Shown piece by piece: positions 25,816 to 33,800 of a DNA stretch of 37,800 nt; the stretch's first letter is position 1, and each line of letters opens with the position of its first letter. A model generated the notes under the pieces. It did no database searches. It worked only from the letters and a program-made list of their open reading frames with translations, and was not told the origin of the DNA. The stretch is taken from IMG/VR virus record IMGVR_UViG_3300031218_000005, positions 1 through 37,800 of that record. One strand, given 5' to 3'. Both the position numbers and the translations under genes were made by a program. This DNA comes from a virus.

Positions 25816-26781
25816 ATGAGTGTGAACAAATTACTCCTATGGGAGAAGTGGAGACCTAAGAAGGTAGAAGATATGATACTTCTTCCTAGAATTAAAAAAC
25901 ATTTTGAAAATGGGATAGAAGGAAATTATATATTCTATGGACATTACGGAACTGGGAAAACATCATTATCTAGGATACTGGTTGGTAGATACACAAAAGA
26001 TAAACCTTATATAGAGATAAATAGTTCCTTATACACATCCATTGATGTACTTAGGAATGAAATAGAGGATTTTTGTAGATTCACACCAATGATAGATGCT
26101 GGTGATGGAACTAAATATGTTTTTTTAGATGAGTTTGAGAGAGTTTCTATACAATTTCAGGATGCATTTAAGGCATTCATTGAAAAATATAGTAAAAATG
26201 GTGTTAGGTTTATAATAACTACAAACCATATCAATAAGATATCGGATGGTATAAAGTCTAGAATCCCCCAGATAAATTTTGATTGTGAGAATATAGAGGA
26301 AGAAAAGTTTTTAAAAAAAGAAATTTTCAAAAAGATTCAAAACGAAATACTACCAAGTGAAGGCAATACTATACCTAAAGGAGATTTAATAAAAATAGTA
26401 ACAAAGAAATTCCCAGACTTTAGATCAACAATTGAGGAGGTTCAAAGTTATATAAGAACAGGTGGCACGTCTTCTAGTTCATCTAATGTATCAAACGTAG
26501 TTAAACTAGAACTTTATGAGGTATTATATAATTCCGAGTTAGATTATGAGCAAATATATCATTTTTTGATGTCTAAATTTGGCTCTGAAAGAATAGATGT
26601 TATGATTAAGCTTTTAGGTAAGCCATTCATAGATTGGTCAATTGAGAGAAACAAAAATATAGATAAATTATTTGAGTGTAATTTTATAATATCTGACTAT
26701 TCTAATTTATTAGAAAACTCGACTGATCCTATAGTTCTTGGTCTAACAGTAATTGGTAAACTTAGAAAAATTTTAATCTAA
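25816..26781 (+). CDS. gp44: Sliding-clamp loader ATPase (T4 gp44-like)
   Basis: A 321-residue AAA+ ATPase of the clamp-loader family, same length as T4 gp44 (319). It has the N-terminal LWEKWRPKKVEDMIL motif, Walker A GHYGTGKTS (42-50), Walker B YVFLDEFER (101-109), a sensor 1 stretch FIITTNHIN, and SRIPQINFD with the SRC-type arginine finger R149, though Ile replaces Cys. KKFPDFRSTIEEVQSYIRTG matches the KKNFPDFRKTIGELDSYSSKG-type segment of gp44. It would load the processivity clamp for replication and, in T4, late transcription. No TTAATATATA is seen upstream, so it is probably early. The end overlaps the convergent HNH gene by nine bases. Confidence 0.9.
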   Translation: MSVNKLLLWEKWRPKKVEDMILLPRIKKHFENGIEGNYIFYGHYGTGKTSLSRILVGRYTKDKPYIEINSSLYTSIDVLRNEIEDFCRFTPMIDAGDGTKYVFLDEFERVSIQFQDAFKAFIEKYSKNGVRFIITTNHINKISDGIKSRIPQINFDCENIEEEKFLKKEIFKKIQNEILPSEGNTIPKGDLIKIVTKKFPDFRSTIEEVQSYIRTGGTSSSSSNVSNVVKLELYEVLYNSELDYEQIYHFLMSKFGSERIDVMIKLLGKPFIDWSIERNKNIDKLFECNFIISDYSNLLENSTDPIVLGLTVIGKLRKILI

Positions 26782-27369
26782 ATTTTTAAATACATGTGAA
26801 GATGTGTATATAGATACATCATTACCAACTACCATAACACCTACATTTCCTTTATGATGTGGGTGTTCTATTATCTTATTTACAACACCTAATTCTTCAC
26901 CATAAGTAGCCTTGTATATAAAATCGCCCACTTTAATATCTTGAGCCTTTCTATTTTCGCTTAACCACTTTTTTAATTCGTTCTTTATTTGCCTCTTAGT
27001 TTTCACTCGCTTAATTTCATCACCATTACCCTTTTTGTTATTACATCCATAACACATTGGTTGGTAATTATCAATATGATTAGCACCACCCTTAGACTTA
27101 GGGATAATGTGGTCAACGTTTAATGGATAAAGGTTGTCATCATATATGTCAATATGAATGTTTCCTGCCTTATCTAACCCATGACCTATTTGTGTTCCTA
27201 CGTGTCCACATTCTACACATTTAACACCTTTGTGATAGAATGTTTGTAGTCTCCTATGATCTTTGTATTTATATAGGTTTTCAAGAGGCTCTGTTTTAAA
27301 TATTTTATATTTAAATACTTTAGCTTTTTGTGTTTCTTTTAATTCTTTAAAATTTTCTAATACTTTCAT
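26773..27369 (-). CDS. HNH homing-type endonuclease
   Basis: A 198-residue HNH nuclease. Four cysteines C51, C54, C106 and C109 form the usual zinc site around the active centre LNVDHIIPKSKGGANHIDNY (D86, H87, N101), followed by CYGCNNKKGN. The C-terminal 50 residues (KVGDFIYKATYGEELGVVNK) form a small beta domain, perhaps SH3-like, of unknown role. It lies between the clamp loader and gp25 genes, with its end inside the last codons of the former. An AAAATATATA motif lies four bases before the ATG. The catalytic residues are all present. Confidence 0.85.
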   Translation of the reverse strand: MKVLENFKELKETQKAKVFKYKIFKTEPLENLYKYKDHRRLQTFYHKGVKCVECGHVGTQIGHGLDKAGNIHIDIYDDNLYPLNVDHIIPKSKGGANHIDNYQPMCYGCNNKKGNGDEIKRVKTKRQIKNELKKWLSENRKAQDIKVGDFIYKATYGEELGVVNKIIEHPHHKGNVGVMVVGNDVSIYTSSHVFKNLD

Positions 27370-27373
27370 ATTC

Positions 27374-27383
27374 TATATATTTT
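27374..27383 (-). promoter_or_regulatory. AAAATATATA late-promoter-like motif
   Basis: Two-base variant of the motif, four bases (GAAT) before the HNH gene start. Confidence 0.4.
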
Positions 27384-27403
27384 ATATACAAAGATAAACA
27401 AAA

Positions 27404-27413
27404 TTAATATATA
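27404..27413 (+). promoter_or_regulatory. TTAATATATA late-promoter-like motif
   Basis: Perfect plus-strand motif, four bases (AACA) before the ATG of the gp25-like gene. Confidence 0.6.
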
Positions 27414-27417
27414 AACA

Positions 27418-27795
27418 ATGGCATCACTTAGTTTTACCGATTTTTACATAAAATACCCTGGGCATCCTAGTTTTAACAACATAGAATTGGTTGAAGATGA
27501 TGTCATAAGAGTTATTGTGCAGAAGTACGAGATGATAATATTCACAAATAAGGGTGATTTATTAGGCGATCCTAATTTTGGTGCTGATTTACCAAACCTA
27601 TTGTACGAAACTAAATTATCTGCCGAATTTATAGAGGGGGATATTAAAGCACAAATAGCAGACTATATTCCAGAGGTTGATAACATTGAGTATGAACTTA
27701 AAGTTGAATTTTTTGAAGATCCTGATAGGTTTCAAGAATATATGGTAATTGGTTTCAAGATAAGAGACATAGAGATATTTGCCAGCGTACTATAA
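27418..27795 (+). CDS. gp25: Baseplate wedge subunit (T4 gp25-like)
   Basis: A 125-residue protein of the GPW/gp25 family, close to the 132 of T4 gp25, which seeds sheath polymerisation on the baseplate. The key segment is IIFTNKGDLLGDPNFGADLP followed by LLYE, matching the family pattern LLxTxxGErxxxPxFGxxLxxxLFE. It is followed by helical ADYIPEVDNIEYELKVEF and a final beta strand. The gene stands alone on the plus strand and abuts the convergent hydrolase gene with no spacer. Confidence 0.8.
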   Translation: MASLSFTDFYIKYPGHPSFNNIELVEDDVIRVIVQKYEMIIFTNKGDLLGDPNFGADLPNLLYETKLSAEFIEGDIKAQIADYIPEVDNIEYELKVEFFEDPDRFQEYMVIGFKIRDIEIFASVL

Positions 27796-28410
27796 TTATT
27801 TAATAGGACAATTTTTACCAGAGTATATATATCCTTTGTTTCTAGATATATCAACACCAATCGATTTACTAGAAATATAAACATCTTCTAGACATTCAGT
27901 ATCAGAACCACCTACTATAACATATCTTCTATACTTATCATTACTTAGTCTTTTATATAGTTTTTTAGGGATTTGAAACCATTTATGATTATTTCCAATA
28001 TATACAATTGCAGTTCCTTTAGTTGTTTTGAACATTTCACCCTTAATTAGTTTATCATTACTTTCTTTTTTCTTTATGTTATCATAGGTGTTTTTATCTA
28101 ATATCTTTTTATAATAATCTACACTAACATCATAGTTATACCTTTTTTCTATAATTTCAGTTTGGTTAGGAAAATGATATAAATCTTGCCCAATATTTAT
28201 TTCTGGATCATGATCAAATAAATATTCGTTCCCCACTTTACCATTTATGTGATTATCCCATATTTGGAACACCTCATCAAATTCATTACAATACTTTTTT
28301 AATTCTTTAACATAATTATCAGTAAAATACTTTTTAAAACTTTTTTGAACATCAACGATTATAAGAATATCATCAGTTCTATTGCTTTCGAATGTATTTA
28401 TGTATTTCAT
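27796..28410 (-). CDS. Isochorismatase-like cysteine hydrolase
   Basis: A 204-residue protein with the order of the isochorismatase/nicotinamidase fold: ILIIVDVQKSF with D20, IIEKRYNYD with K89, and VIVGGSDTECLEDVYISSKS with C173, giving the Asp-Lys-Cys triad. A segment between K89 and C173 (about 100-160) is longer than in cellular enzymes. The substrate cannot be read from sequence; nicotinamide is one option, which would link it to NAD+ supply. The N-terminal MKYINTFESNRTDD matches that of the gene starting at 29024 and recalls T4 capsid-targeting leaders. A TTAATATATA lies five bases before the ATG, overlapping the terminator of the upstream gene. Confidence 0.62.
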   Translation of the reverse strand: MKYINTFESNRTDDILIIVDVQKSFKKYFTDNYVKELKKYCNEFDEVFQIWDNHINGKVGNEYLFDHDPEINIGQDLYHFPNQTEIIEKRYNYDVSVDYYKKILDKNTYDNIKKKESNDKLIKGEMFKTTKGTAIVYIGNNHKWFQIPKKLYKRLSNDKYRRYVIVGGSDTECLEDVYISSKSIGVDISRNKGYIYSGKNCPIK

Positions 28411-28415
28411 AGTAT

Positions 28416-28425
28416 TATATATTAA
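28416..28425 (-). promoter_or_regulatory. TTAATATATA late-promoter-like motif
   Basis: Perfect motif, five bases (ATACT) before the ATG at 28410. It begins at the tail of the terminator of the preceding gene. Confidence 0.6.
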
Positions 28426-28456
28426 AAATCCCCATCATTTCTTTGACAGGGATTTT
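28425..28456 (-). terminator. Terminator of the acidic-protein gene
   Basis: An 8-bp stem (28425-28432 with 28449-28456, AAAATCCC/GGGATTTT) with a 16-base loop, followed by TTTAATA on the minus strand. It is weaker than the others here. Confidence 0.65.
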
Positions 28457-28478
28457 ATTTATTTAGTATTTTTAATTA

Positions 28479-29024
28479 TTATATTGGCAAATCTTCATCA
28501 TCATCTTCCTCTTCCTCTACATCTTCAAACCCTTCTTCGTCTTGTGCTTGTTGTGTTTGGTCTTGTTGTGTTTGGTCTTCTTCGTCTTGCATTTGTGCTT
28601 TGTCAAATCCTTCTTCGTCTTGCATTTGTGTTTCGTCTTGCATTTGTGTTTCGTCTTGTAGCTCTTCTTGACCACCATCTTCTTGTGTTTGGATTTGAGG
28701 TTGTATTTGTACTTGATCACCTTCACTATCACCACCTATCAAGGCTCTTGAAGATAGTATGTCATTATCTAAGAACTTTTTAGCAACATGCTTAACTAAC
28801 TCTTCTGCAATGTCGAAATCGCCAAAAAGTTTCTTTAAGTCCTCACCTGTTTCATCTTTTACTTTCTTACTATAAGCGTTTATAAGACTTTTAGGAACAT
28901 CAATAGTTGTTCTAACTTTATATGTATCTTCTACTTGAAATACATTTTCATTTATATTTGGTGTTTTGTCTTTACTAACTTTCTTATCTGTTCTATGTGA
29001 TTCGAAATTTTGAATGCGTTTCAT
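28479..29024 (-). CDS. Unknown acidic protein with Q/D/E repeats
   Basis: A 181-residue protein I cannot name. Residues 1-100 are a mixed domain with TIDVPKSLINAYSKKVKDET and DIAEELVKHVAKKFLD. Residues 105-181 are low-complexity, built on DETQMQDE, FDKAQMQDEE and DQTQQ units and ending in a run of acidic residues (VEEEEDDDEDLPI). The start MKRIQNFESHRTD is shared with the hydrolase downstream (MKYINTFESNRTD) and resembles T4 internal-protein leaders. A head-core or internal protein is a possible role. The upstream region is of the leadered type with TTAATATATA and an A-rich stretch. Confidence 0.65.
   Translation of the reverse strand: MKRIQNFESHRTDKKVSKDKTPNINENVFQVEDTYKVRTTIDVPKSLINAYSKKVKDETGEDLKKLFGDFDIAEELVKHVAKKFLDNDILSSRALIGGDSEGDQVQIQPQIQTQEDGGQEELQDETQMQDETQMQDEEGFDKAQMQDEEDQTQQDQTQQAQDEEGFEDVEEEEDDDEDLPI
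28500..28680 (-). repeat. Coding low-complexity repeats (Q/D/E)
   Basis: Degenerate units of about 15-24 bases (TCTTGCATTTGTGTTTCG on plus) coding for DETQMQ and DEEGF-type repeats in the acidic protein. Two units are identical in sequence. Confidence 0.75.
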
Positions 29025-29046
29025 AATTTTTGTTATTTTTATAATT

Positions 29047-29056
29047 TATATATTAA
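29047..29056 (-). promoter_or_regulatory. TTAATATATA late-promoter-like motif, leadered type
   Basis: Perfect motif 22 bases before the ATG at 29024, with AAAAATAACAAAAATT in the leader. Confidence 0.6.
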
Positions 29057-29077
29057 TATCTTAAACTCTCTTTTTTG

Positions 29078-29575
29078 CTATAATGATCCACCAATTAAGA
29101 ATGCACCTATTATAACAATAATGCTACTAACACCACCCCAAAACACTTTTTTCTCTAATTTATCGACTTGTGTTTCATATATATCAACTTTAGTATTCAA
29201 ATTACCAACTTGTGATCTATAAGTTTCTTCTATTAACATACTATTAGCTATTTGTGATTGTAAGTTTAATATTTGTTCGTCTTTATTGTTTACTAACTCA
29301 AATAAATTGGTTATTTGTATCTCTTGCTCACCTATAACTTTTTCTAAATCATTCACAACCCTTATTGTTATTGAATCCAAGCCTTGTCCTAATATGTCAT
29401 TCTTTTCCATAAGTTCTAGTATATCTAACTTAGTATCAACATATCTAGCTTGTTCCATTGTTATAACAACATACTGATTACCCAAAGAATCTTTTTCATA
29501 TTTAGGATAATCTTGACCATATAGAGCAAATGTTGATAGGATGGCTATCAAAGTTATTATTATTTTTTTTCTCAT
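29078..29575 (-). CDS. Exported coiled-coil protein with C-terminal membrane helix, spanin-like
   Basis: A 165-residue protein with a signal peptide (MRKKIIITLIAILSTFALYG, then QD), typical of Bacteroidetes, a periplasmic coiled coil at about 55-140 (LDILELMEKNDILGQ, LNTKVDIYETQVDKLEKK), and a C-terminal membrane helix (FWGGVSSIIVIIGAFLIGG). There is no lipobox Cys, so it is not a classic outer-membrane spanin, but signal plus coil plus C-terminal helix is like a unimolecular spanin. Its start overlaps the stop of the next gene upstream (ATGA), a membrane coiled-coil protein, so the two probably act together, perhaps in lysis. This is inference from topology. Confidence 0.7.
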   Translation of the reverse strand: MRKKIIITLIAILSTFALYGQDYPKYEKDSLGNQYVVITMEQARYVDTKLDILELMEKNDILGQGLDSITIRVVNDLEKVIGEQEIQITNLFELVNNKDEQILNLQSQIANSMLIEETYRSQVGNLNTKVDIYETQVDKLEKKVFWGGVSSIIVIIGAFLIGGSL

Positions 29576-29985
29576 TTATTTAATTTTATTTTTAAAGATT
29601 TAAGCAATCTCTCATCACTTTTATCAGGTGCTTTATTTAGGCTATCTATTTCTTTTTTATTCTTTTCTATTTTAGCTTGCAGAGATTTTAATAATTTCTT
29701 ACTAAGATATGCTTCTCTCTTAGCTTGTATTATAGAATCTTGGCTTTGTTCTATCTTTGTAGAAAGTATACTATCCATTTCTTTTAATAAAACATATTCT
29801 CCCTTTATACTATCTAATTCAAATGTCAAGGAATCTCTTTTGGCTATAAGACTCTCATTTTTAGCATTAAGCCTTTCTATATCTTCCTTGTATGAATCAT
29901 CTGTTTCGAAATATTCCTTGTATATAAAAAATACTAATAGAAAGAATAAGACTGTTATTAGTATTGATTTATTATCTAATTTCAT
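29572..29985 (-). CDS. Membrane-anchored coiled-coil protein, i-spanin (Rz)-like
   Basis: A 137-residue protein with an N-terminal membrane helix (SILITVLFFLLVFFIYKEYF) followed by an almost continuous coiled coil rich in Lys, Glu, Asp, Ser and Leu. This is the topology of Rz-type inner-membrane spanins, about Rz length (153). It shares a four-base ATGA overlap with the exported protein at 29078. No endolysin or holin gene is seen nearby, so a lysis role is tentative. A TAATATATA and an A-rich leader precede the ATG. Confidence 0.65.
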   Translation of the reverse strand: MKLDNKSILITVLFFLLVFFIYKEYFETDDSYKEDIERLNAKNESLIAKRDSLTFELDSIKGEYVLLKEMDSILSTKIEQSQDSIIQAKREAYLSKKLLKSLQAKIEKNKKEIDSLNKAPDKSDERLLKSLKIKLNK

Positions 29986-30019
29986 ATATTTTATTTTTTT
30001 CTTATATATTATTTTGCAT

Positions 30020-30052
30020 TATCCACATATTATCTATATATTTGTCAAAAAA
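30020..30052 (+). promoter_or_regulatory. Bacteroidetes-type promoter TTTG-N20-TATATTTG
   Basis: TTTG (about 30013-30016), 20 bases, then TATATTTG (about 30037-30044), close to the Bacteroidetes -33/-7 consensus TTTG-N19-21-TAnnTTTG. The ATG follows some ten bases later, so the leader would be very short. The genes behind it are enzymes, not structural, and the phage TTAATATATA motif is absent. Confidence 0.55.
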
Positions 30053-30053
30053 A

Positions 30054-30572
30054 ATGATTAAAGAACTATACTGTTTCGATTTTGACAAAACACTGTGCTT
30101 AACACCAGAGCCAAAAGAAGGTAAAGTTATATGGAAAGAAAAGACTGGTGAGGATTGGGGACACCGAGGTTGGTGGGGTAAGTCTGACTCTTTAGATACT
30201 GATGTATTTGATATACCAAAGGTTGATTGGATTTATGAAGAATATCTAAATGCAGTTGCTAGACCAGATTCTTACGTCATTATGGCTACTGGGAGACAGA
30301 ATAGAGTAATGGGAATGAGATCCCGTGTTGAAGAAATTATTAGAAGCCACAATATGTCCTTTGATGAGGTTCATTTATGTAGTGGTCACGATACATTTAC
30401 ATTTAAAGTAAAGCTATTTGAAAATCAAATAGAAAATACTAAATGTGAACACTTCACTATGTATGATGATAGGGCTGAGCATTTAGAAAAATTCGCTAGG
30501 TGGGGAGAAACACAAAAGATAAAGATTACAATAATCGACTCAATTAACAAAACTATAAAAACATTTAATTAA
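30054..30572 (+). CDS. HAD hydrolase, Swiss-army-knife RNA-repair-like type
   Basis: A 172-residue HAD enzyme, taking the ATG at 30054; the frame is open 90 bases upstream, but that part is hydrophobic AT-rich sequence and lies ahead of the promoter. Motif I is YCFDFDKTL (D9, D11), the TPEPKEGKVIW and GWWGKSDSLD segments are those of the HAD_SAK type (Swiss-army-knife RNA repair-like), motif II is VIMATGR, and MYDDR is motif IV. Substrate unknown; RNA ends are plausible from the family name and from the presence of a polynucleotide kinase and RNase R in the window. The ClpS gene follows after five bases. Confidence 0.78.
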   Translation: MIKELYCFDFDKTLCLTPEPKEGKVIWKEKTGEDWGHRGWWGKSDSLDTDVFDIPKVDWIYEEYLNAVARPDSYVIMATGRQNRVMGMRSRVEEIIRSHNMSFDEVHLCSGHDTFTFKVKLFENQIENTKCEHFTMYDDRAEHLEKFARWGETQKIKITIIDSINKTIKTFN

Positions 30573-30577
30573 TAGCT

Positions 30578-30856
30578 ATGACAAAGATAAAAGAAGAAAC
30601 TAAGACAGAAGTAGAAGAAATATTATCTAGTCCATATAGACTAGATTTACACAATGACTCCCATAATTCATTTGAACATGTTATTAAGTGTTTGATAAAT
30701 ATATGTGGACACGAAAAAGAACAAGCAAATCAATGTGCACACATTGTACACTTTAAAGGTATTTGTGATGTTAAGTATGGTGATTATGAGACTATTTCTA
30801 GTATGAAAGAAAAATTGTCAAATAATGGACTGCTTGTTACTATGGAGGAAAACTAG
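30578..30856 (+). CDS. clpS: ClpS-like protease adaptor
   Basis: A 92-residue protein, short like cellular ClpS (about 106), which brings N-degron proteins to ClpAP/ClpCP. The core matches: YRLDLHNDSHNSFEHVIKCL (ClpS: VxLxNDDYTPMEFVxxVL), then EQANQCAHIVHFKGICDVKY, and a C-terminal LLVTMEEN. N26 and D27, and H58, line up with the N-degron pocket residues N34, D35 and H66 of E. coli. The second Asp (D36) is Ser and the Met40 gatekeeper is Phe, so the specificity may differ. It probably shares a promoter with the HAD gene. It may redirect host proteolysis during infection (inference). Its end is four bases from the convergent terminase gene. Confidence 0.85.
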   Translation: MTKIKEETKTEVEEILSSPYRLDLHNDSHNSFEHVIKCLINICGHEKEQANQCAHIVHFKGICDVKYGDYETISSMKEKLSNNGLLVTMEEN

Positions 30857-30860
30857 CTGA

Positions 30861-33800
30861 TTACCTGCGTCTTCCATATCCACCACTTGACTTATATTTG
30901 CTCTGACCATATCCACCACCAGTTCTAGAACCAAGTGTTTTTTTCTTCACATCTAAAAAGTGTGTGTAATCATTACTTTCTATATAATCAGATTTTTTCA
31001 TACACTCATTTATGTAATCAACTATTTCCTTATCAACATGTTTGTTCATCCATTCGTGTATCATCTCTGAAAACTCGTTCTTTTCGAATATAGATGTAGC
31101 ATTTACAATAGTCATGACACAATTATGTACAACTATCCCATTTGCTACATAACTATTATCATCCTCTACTTCTAAATTATAAGTTGTTCCAGTATAATTA
31201 TACTTTTCATTTCTTTGTAGTACTGACGAATATTCAAAATCAGAAATCTTTCTCATACATGACCTTTCTAAACTATCTTCATAAATAGATACCCAATATT
31301 GGCTTTTCGTAGGCTTACCATATCTATGTCTTTTATTATAGGATATTACTGCATGTTTGTCTAATGATATAGATATATCTCTCATAGTCAATGCTAGTTG
31401 AAAACTAGTTGAACATCCTATATAATGTTTAGTCTTACCAGGTGTTTCACAGAGCCAACCATCTCCCTTTATCCAATAATCTAGGACTAGGGACATTTTC
31501 TCTTTATCTAGTTTGTTATAGAGCATTTCGGGGAATATTTTCTCTTTATCTTCATCATAGCATTTAGAAAATATTTCCCATAAGAATCTATTATAAAATA
31601 TCACAGTAGTGCAATTATTTCTATTCTGTACATGATATTTTAAATTCCAGTTATTTATTATATCCTTCATTTCATCAATAAGAGTTAAATCTTTATCATT
31701 AAAGGCTAAAGTTATTCGGTAAGTATTATGAGATGGTTTATAACTGTTACCATCTGCTAAGAATAAGCCTAAAAACTTAGCAAAATTATTATCTAGTTCT
31801 ATTTCCTTTATTTTAAAATTAGATGACGGAGAATATTTATTCCTTTCAAATAATTCTTGATATTTGATATTATTAACATCACCAGTATATAGAGGTGATT
31901 TTATAACAACACACCTAGATTTATTAGAAATGTCACTTGGTAAAATCCACTCTCGCTTAAGATAATTATTATAATTCTTTCTATTTTTCTTTGAGTAGTC
32001 ATTTTTTGGAACATATATAGGATGGTTATATGTTATATCTAAGCTAGGTTGGCCTCTAAATTTGATTCTGTGCATAACACCATCAAAATCTTTTTTACAT
32101 ATATTTGTTACTGGTTTGTAATTTCCTAAATGTGTTAACACCAACTCACCTAATTTGATATCTTTTATTCTTTTATAACCATTTATAGTCTTTATAAGAG
32201 TGTTTGGCAAAACGCAATCATCGTTTCCATTATCTGCTGCATATTTTATATTGCCAGAACTAGTTGTATGTTTTACAAATGTGGTTATTTCCCTTATGGT
32301 GTCTTCATTATTTATTGAGAAAGATTTACTAAGCATTAGAGATTGGTAGTCTTTTATAAGTAAATTTTTTAAACTTGTTACTTTAAGTCCTACCTTTTCT
32401 TCTGGTGAATCTATTCTGTGCTTATATCTAACAAATACAGAAGAACCATAATCATTAATACCATCAAAAACATGAGGTAGTTCTGCTAGTAATGTATTTC
32501 CATAGTTGTTAAGTTCTAAAACTATTTTAAGGTTATCTGGATTAAAATATTCAAAAGCTAATATATAAAGCAATTCTGACATTTGTTTAATAGATATTAT
32601 ATTACTTCGATATATCCCAATTTGTTCTAGTTTGAAAAAATCCTTTATTGATGAATACTTTTCTTTTTGTATATCTATGACCTCTCTACTTTTATTACTT
32701 ATTCTGAATATGTTTATAACAGAAAAATCTTGACCTAATCCCTCTGCAAGGTCAATTGATAAGACTATTTTATATTCTTTTCTTTTTATAGGGTTGTATA
32801 TATCATAATCATCAACCCATTTTAAATTTTCATAGGAAAAATTTAGCTTATCTTCAAATTCATATATCTCCTCCCACTCATAAAGAATTTTATTATTCAA
32901 TAAATGGTCTATAATATTTTCACTTAGTAAAGATTTACTAGCATTTACAAATCTAAGACCGTATTCTTGGTTAAAAGCATCTTCTCCACCAATATCTTTT
33001 ATTGCCTCATCCTTCCATGTAGTAAGTTCTGCTAACTCTAGTATAGATATCTCTTTGCCATCGGGTGTTTTTATATTAAATCCAACAACATCCTCATCAT
33101 GACAATAATCATTATTATAGACCTCGATTACATATTTTTGTAAATCAACACTCCAACTCATTTCGACCTTAGTATCAGCACCCCATTTATTATGTACTTG
33201 ATTAAAAACATTATCCTTTTCTATTTTGTTTTCGTATAATTTATGGTCATTAAGCCTTATATATGTAACAAACCTACCAGGGACTTGGTACCAGTAAACC
33301 CTCATAGGTGTGTAGTTATTTCTTTGTGGGTCACCAGCTGGTCGTTCTGCATTAGTAAGTAATTTATGAAATAAATTCATACCATTTGGTGTAGATGTTA
33401 TTATTATTTTAGAGTTTTTTATTGCAGATACTGTTGGAAAAACCGCAGTATAATATGGTTCTATTATGTTTGAAGGAATATGTGCAAATTCATCTAAATA
33501 AAGAACATCAATAGTAAAACCAATAGCTGGAGTCTTTGTCCTAGCAGAGGTCTTAATACGACAACCATTGTCAAATGTCAGTGATTTTTGATTCCATGTT
33601 TTTATACCAGGTTTTAAAAAAAATGGTAGTAATGAATAAATGGATTTTATCTTGTCAACAATCTCAACTGATGTATCACCCTTGTTAGCAACAATCATAA
33701 TGTTTTTATCATTATTGAATAGTATTGTATGAAGCATAAATATAGAAGCAGATATAGTATTGTGTGAAAGTATTCCATTTGTGTAGAACCTATGATTCTG

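Noticed and set aside
27796-28410. Naming the hydrolase a nicotinamidase
   Set aside because: The triad fits the wider superfamily, but no substrate-specific or metal-site motif could be identified.
28382-28783. Plus-strand frame of His/Leu/Val repeats opposite the acidic protein
   Set aside because: It is the reverse reading of the Q/D/E repeats and terminator; no start signal.
29964-30053. N-terminal extension of the HAD gene upstream of 30054
   Set aside because: It is hydrophobic, AT-rich sequence covering the promoter and the divergent gene leader; HAD motif I begins right after the ATG at 30054.
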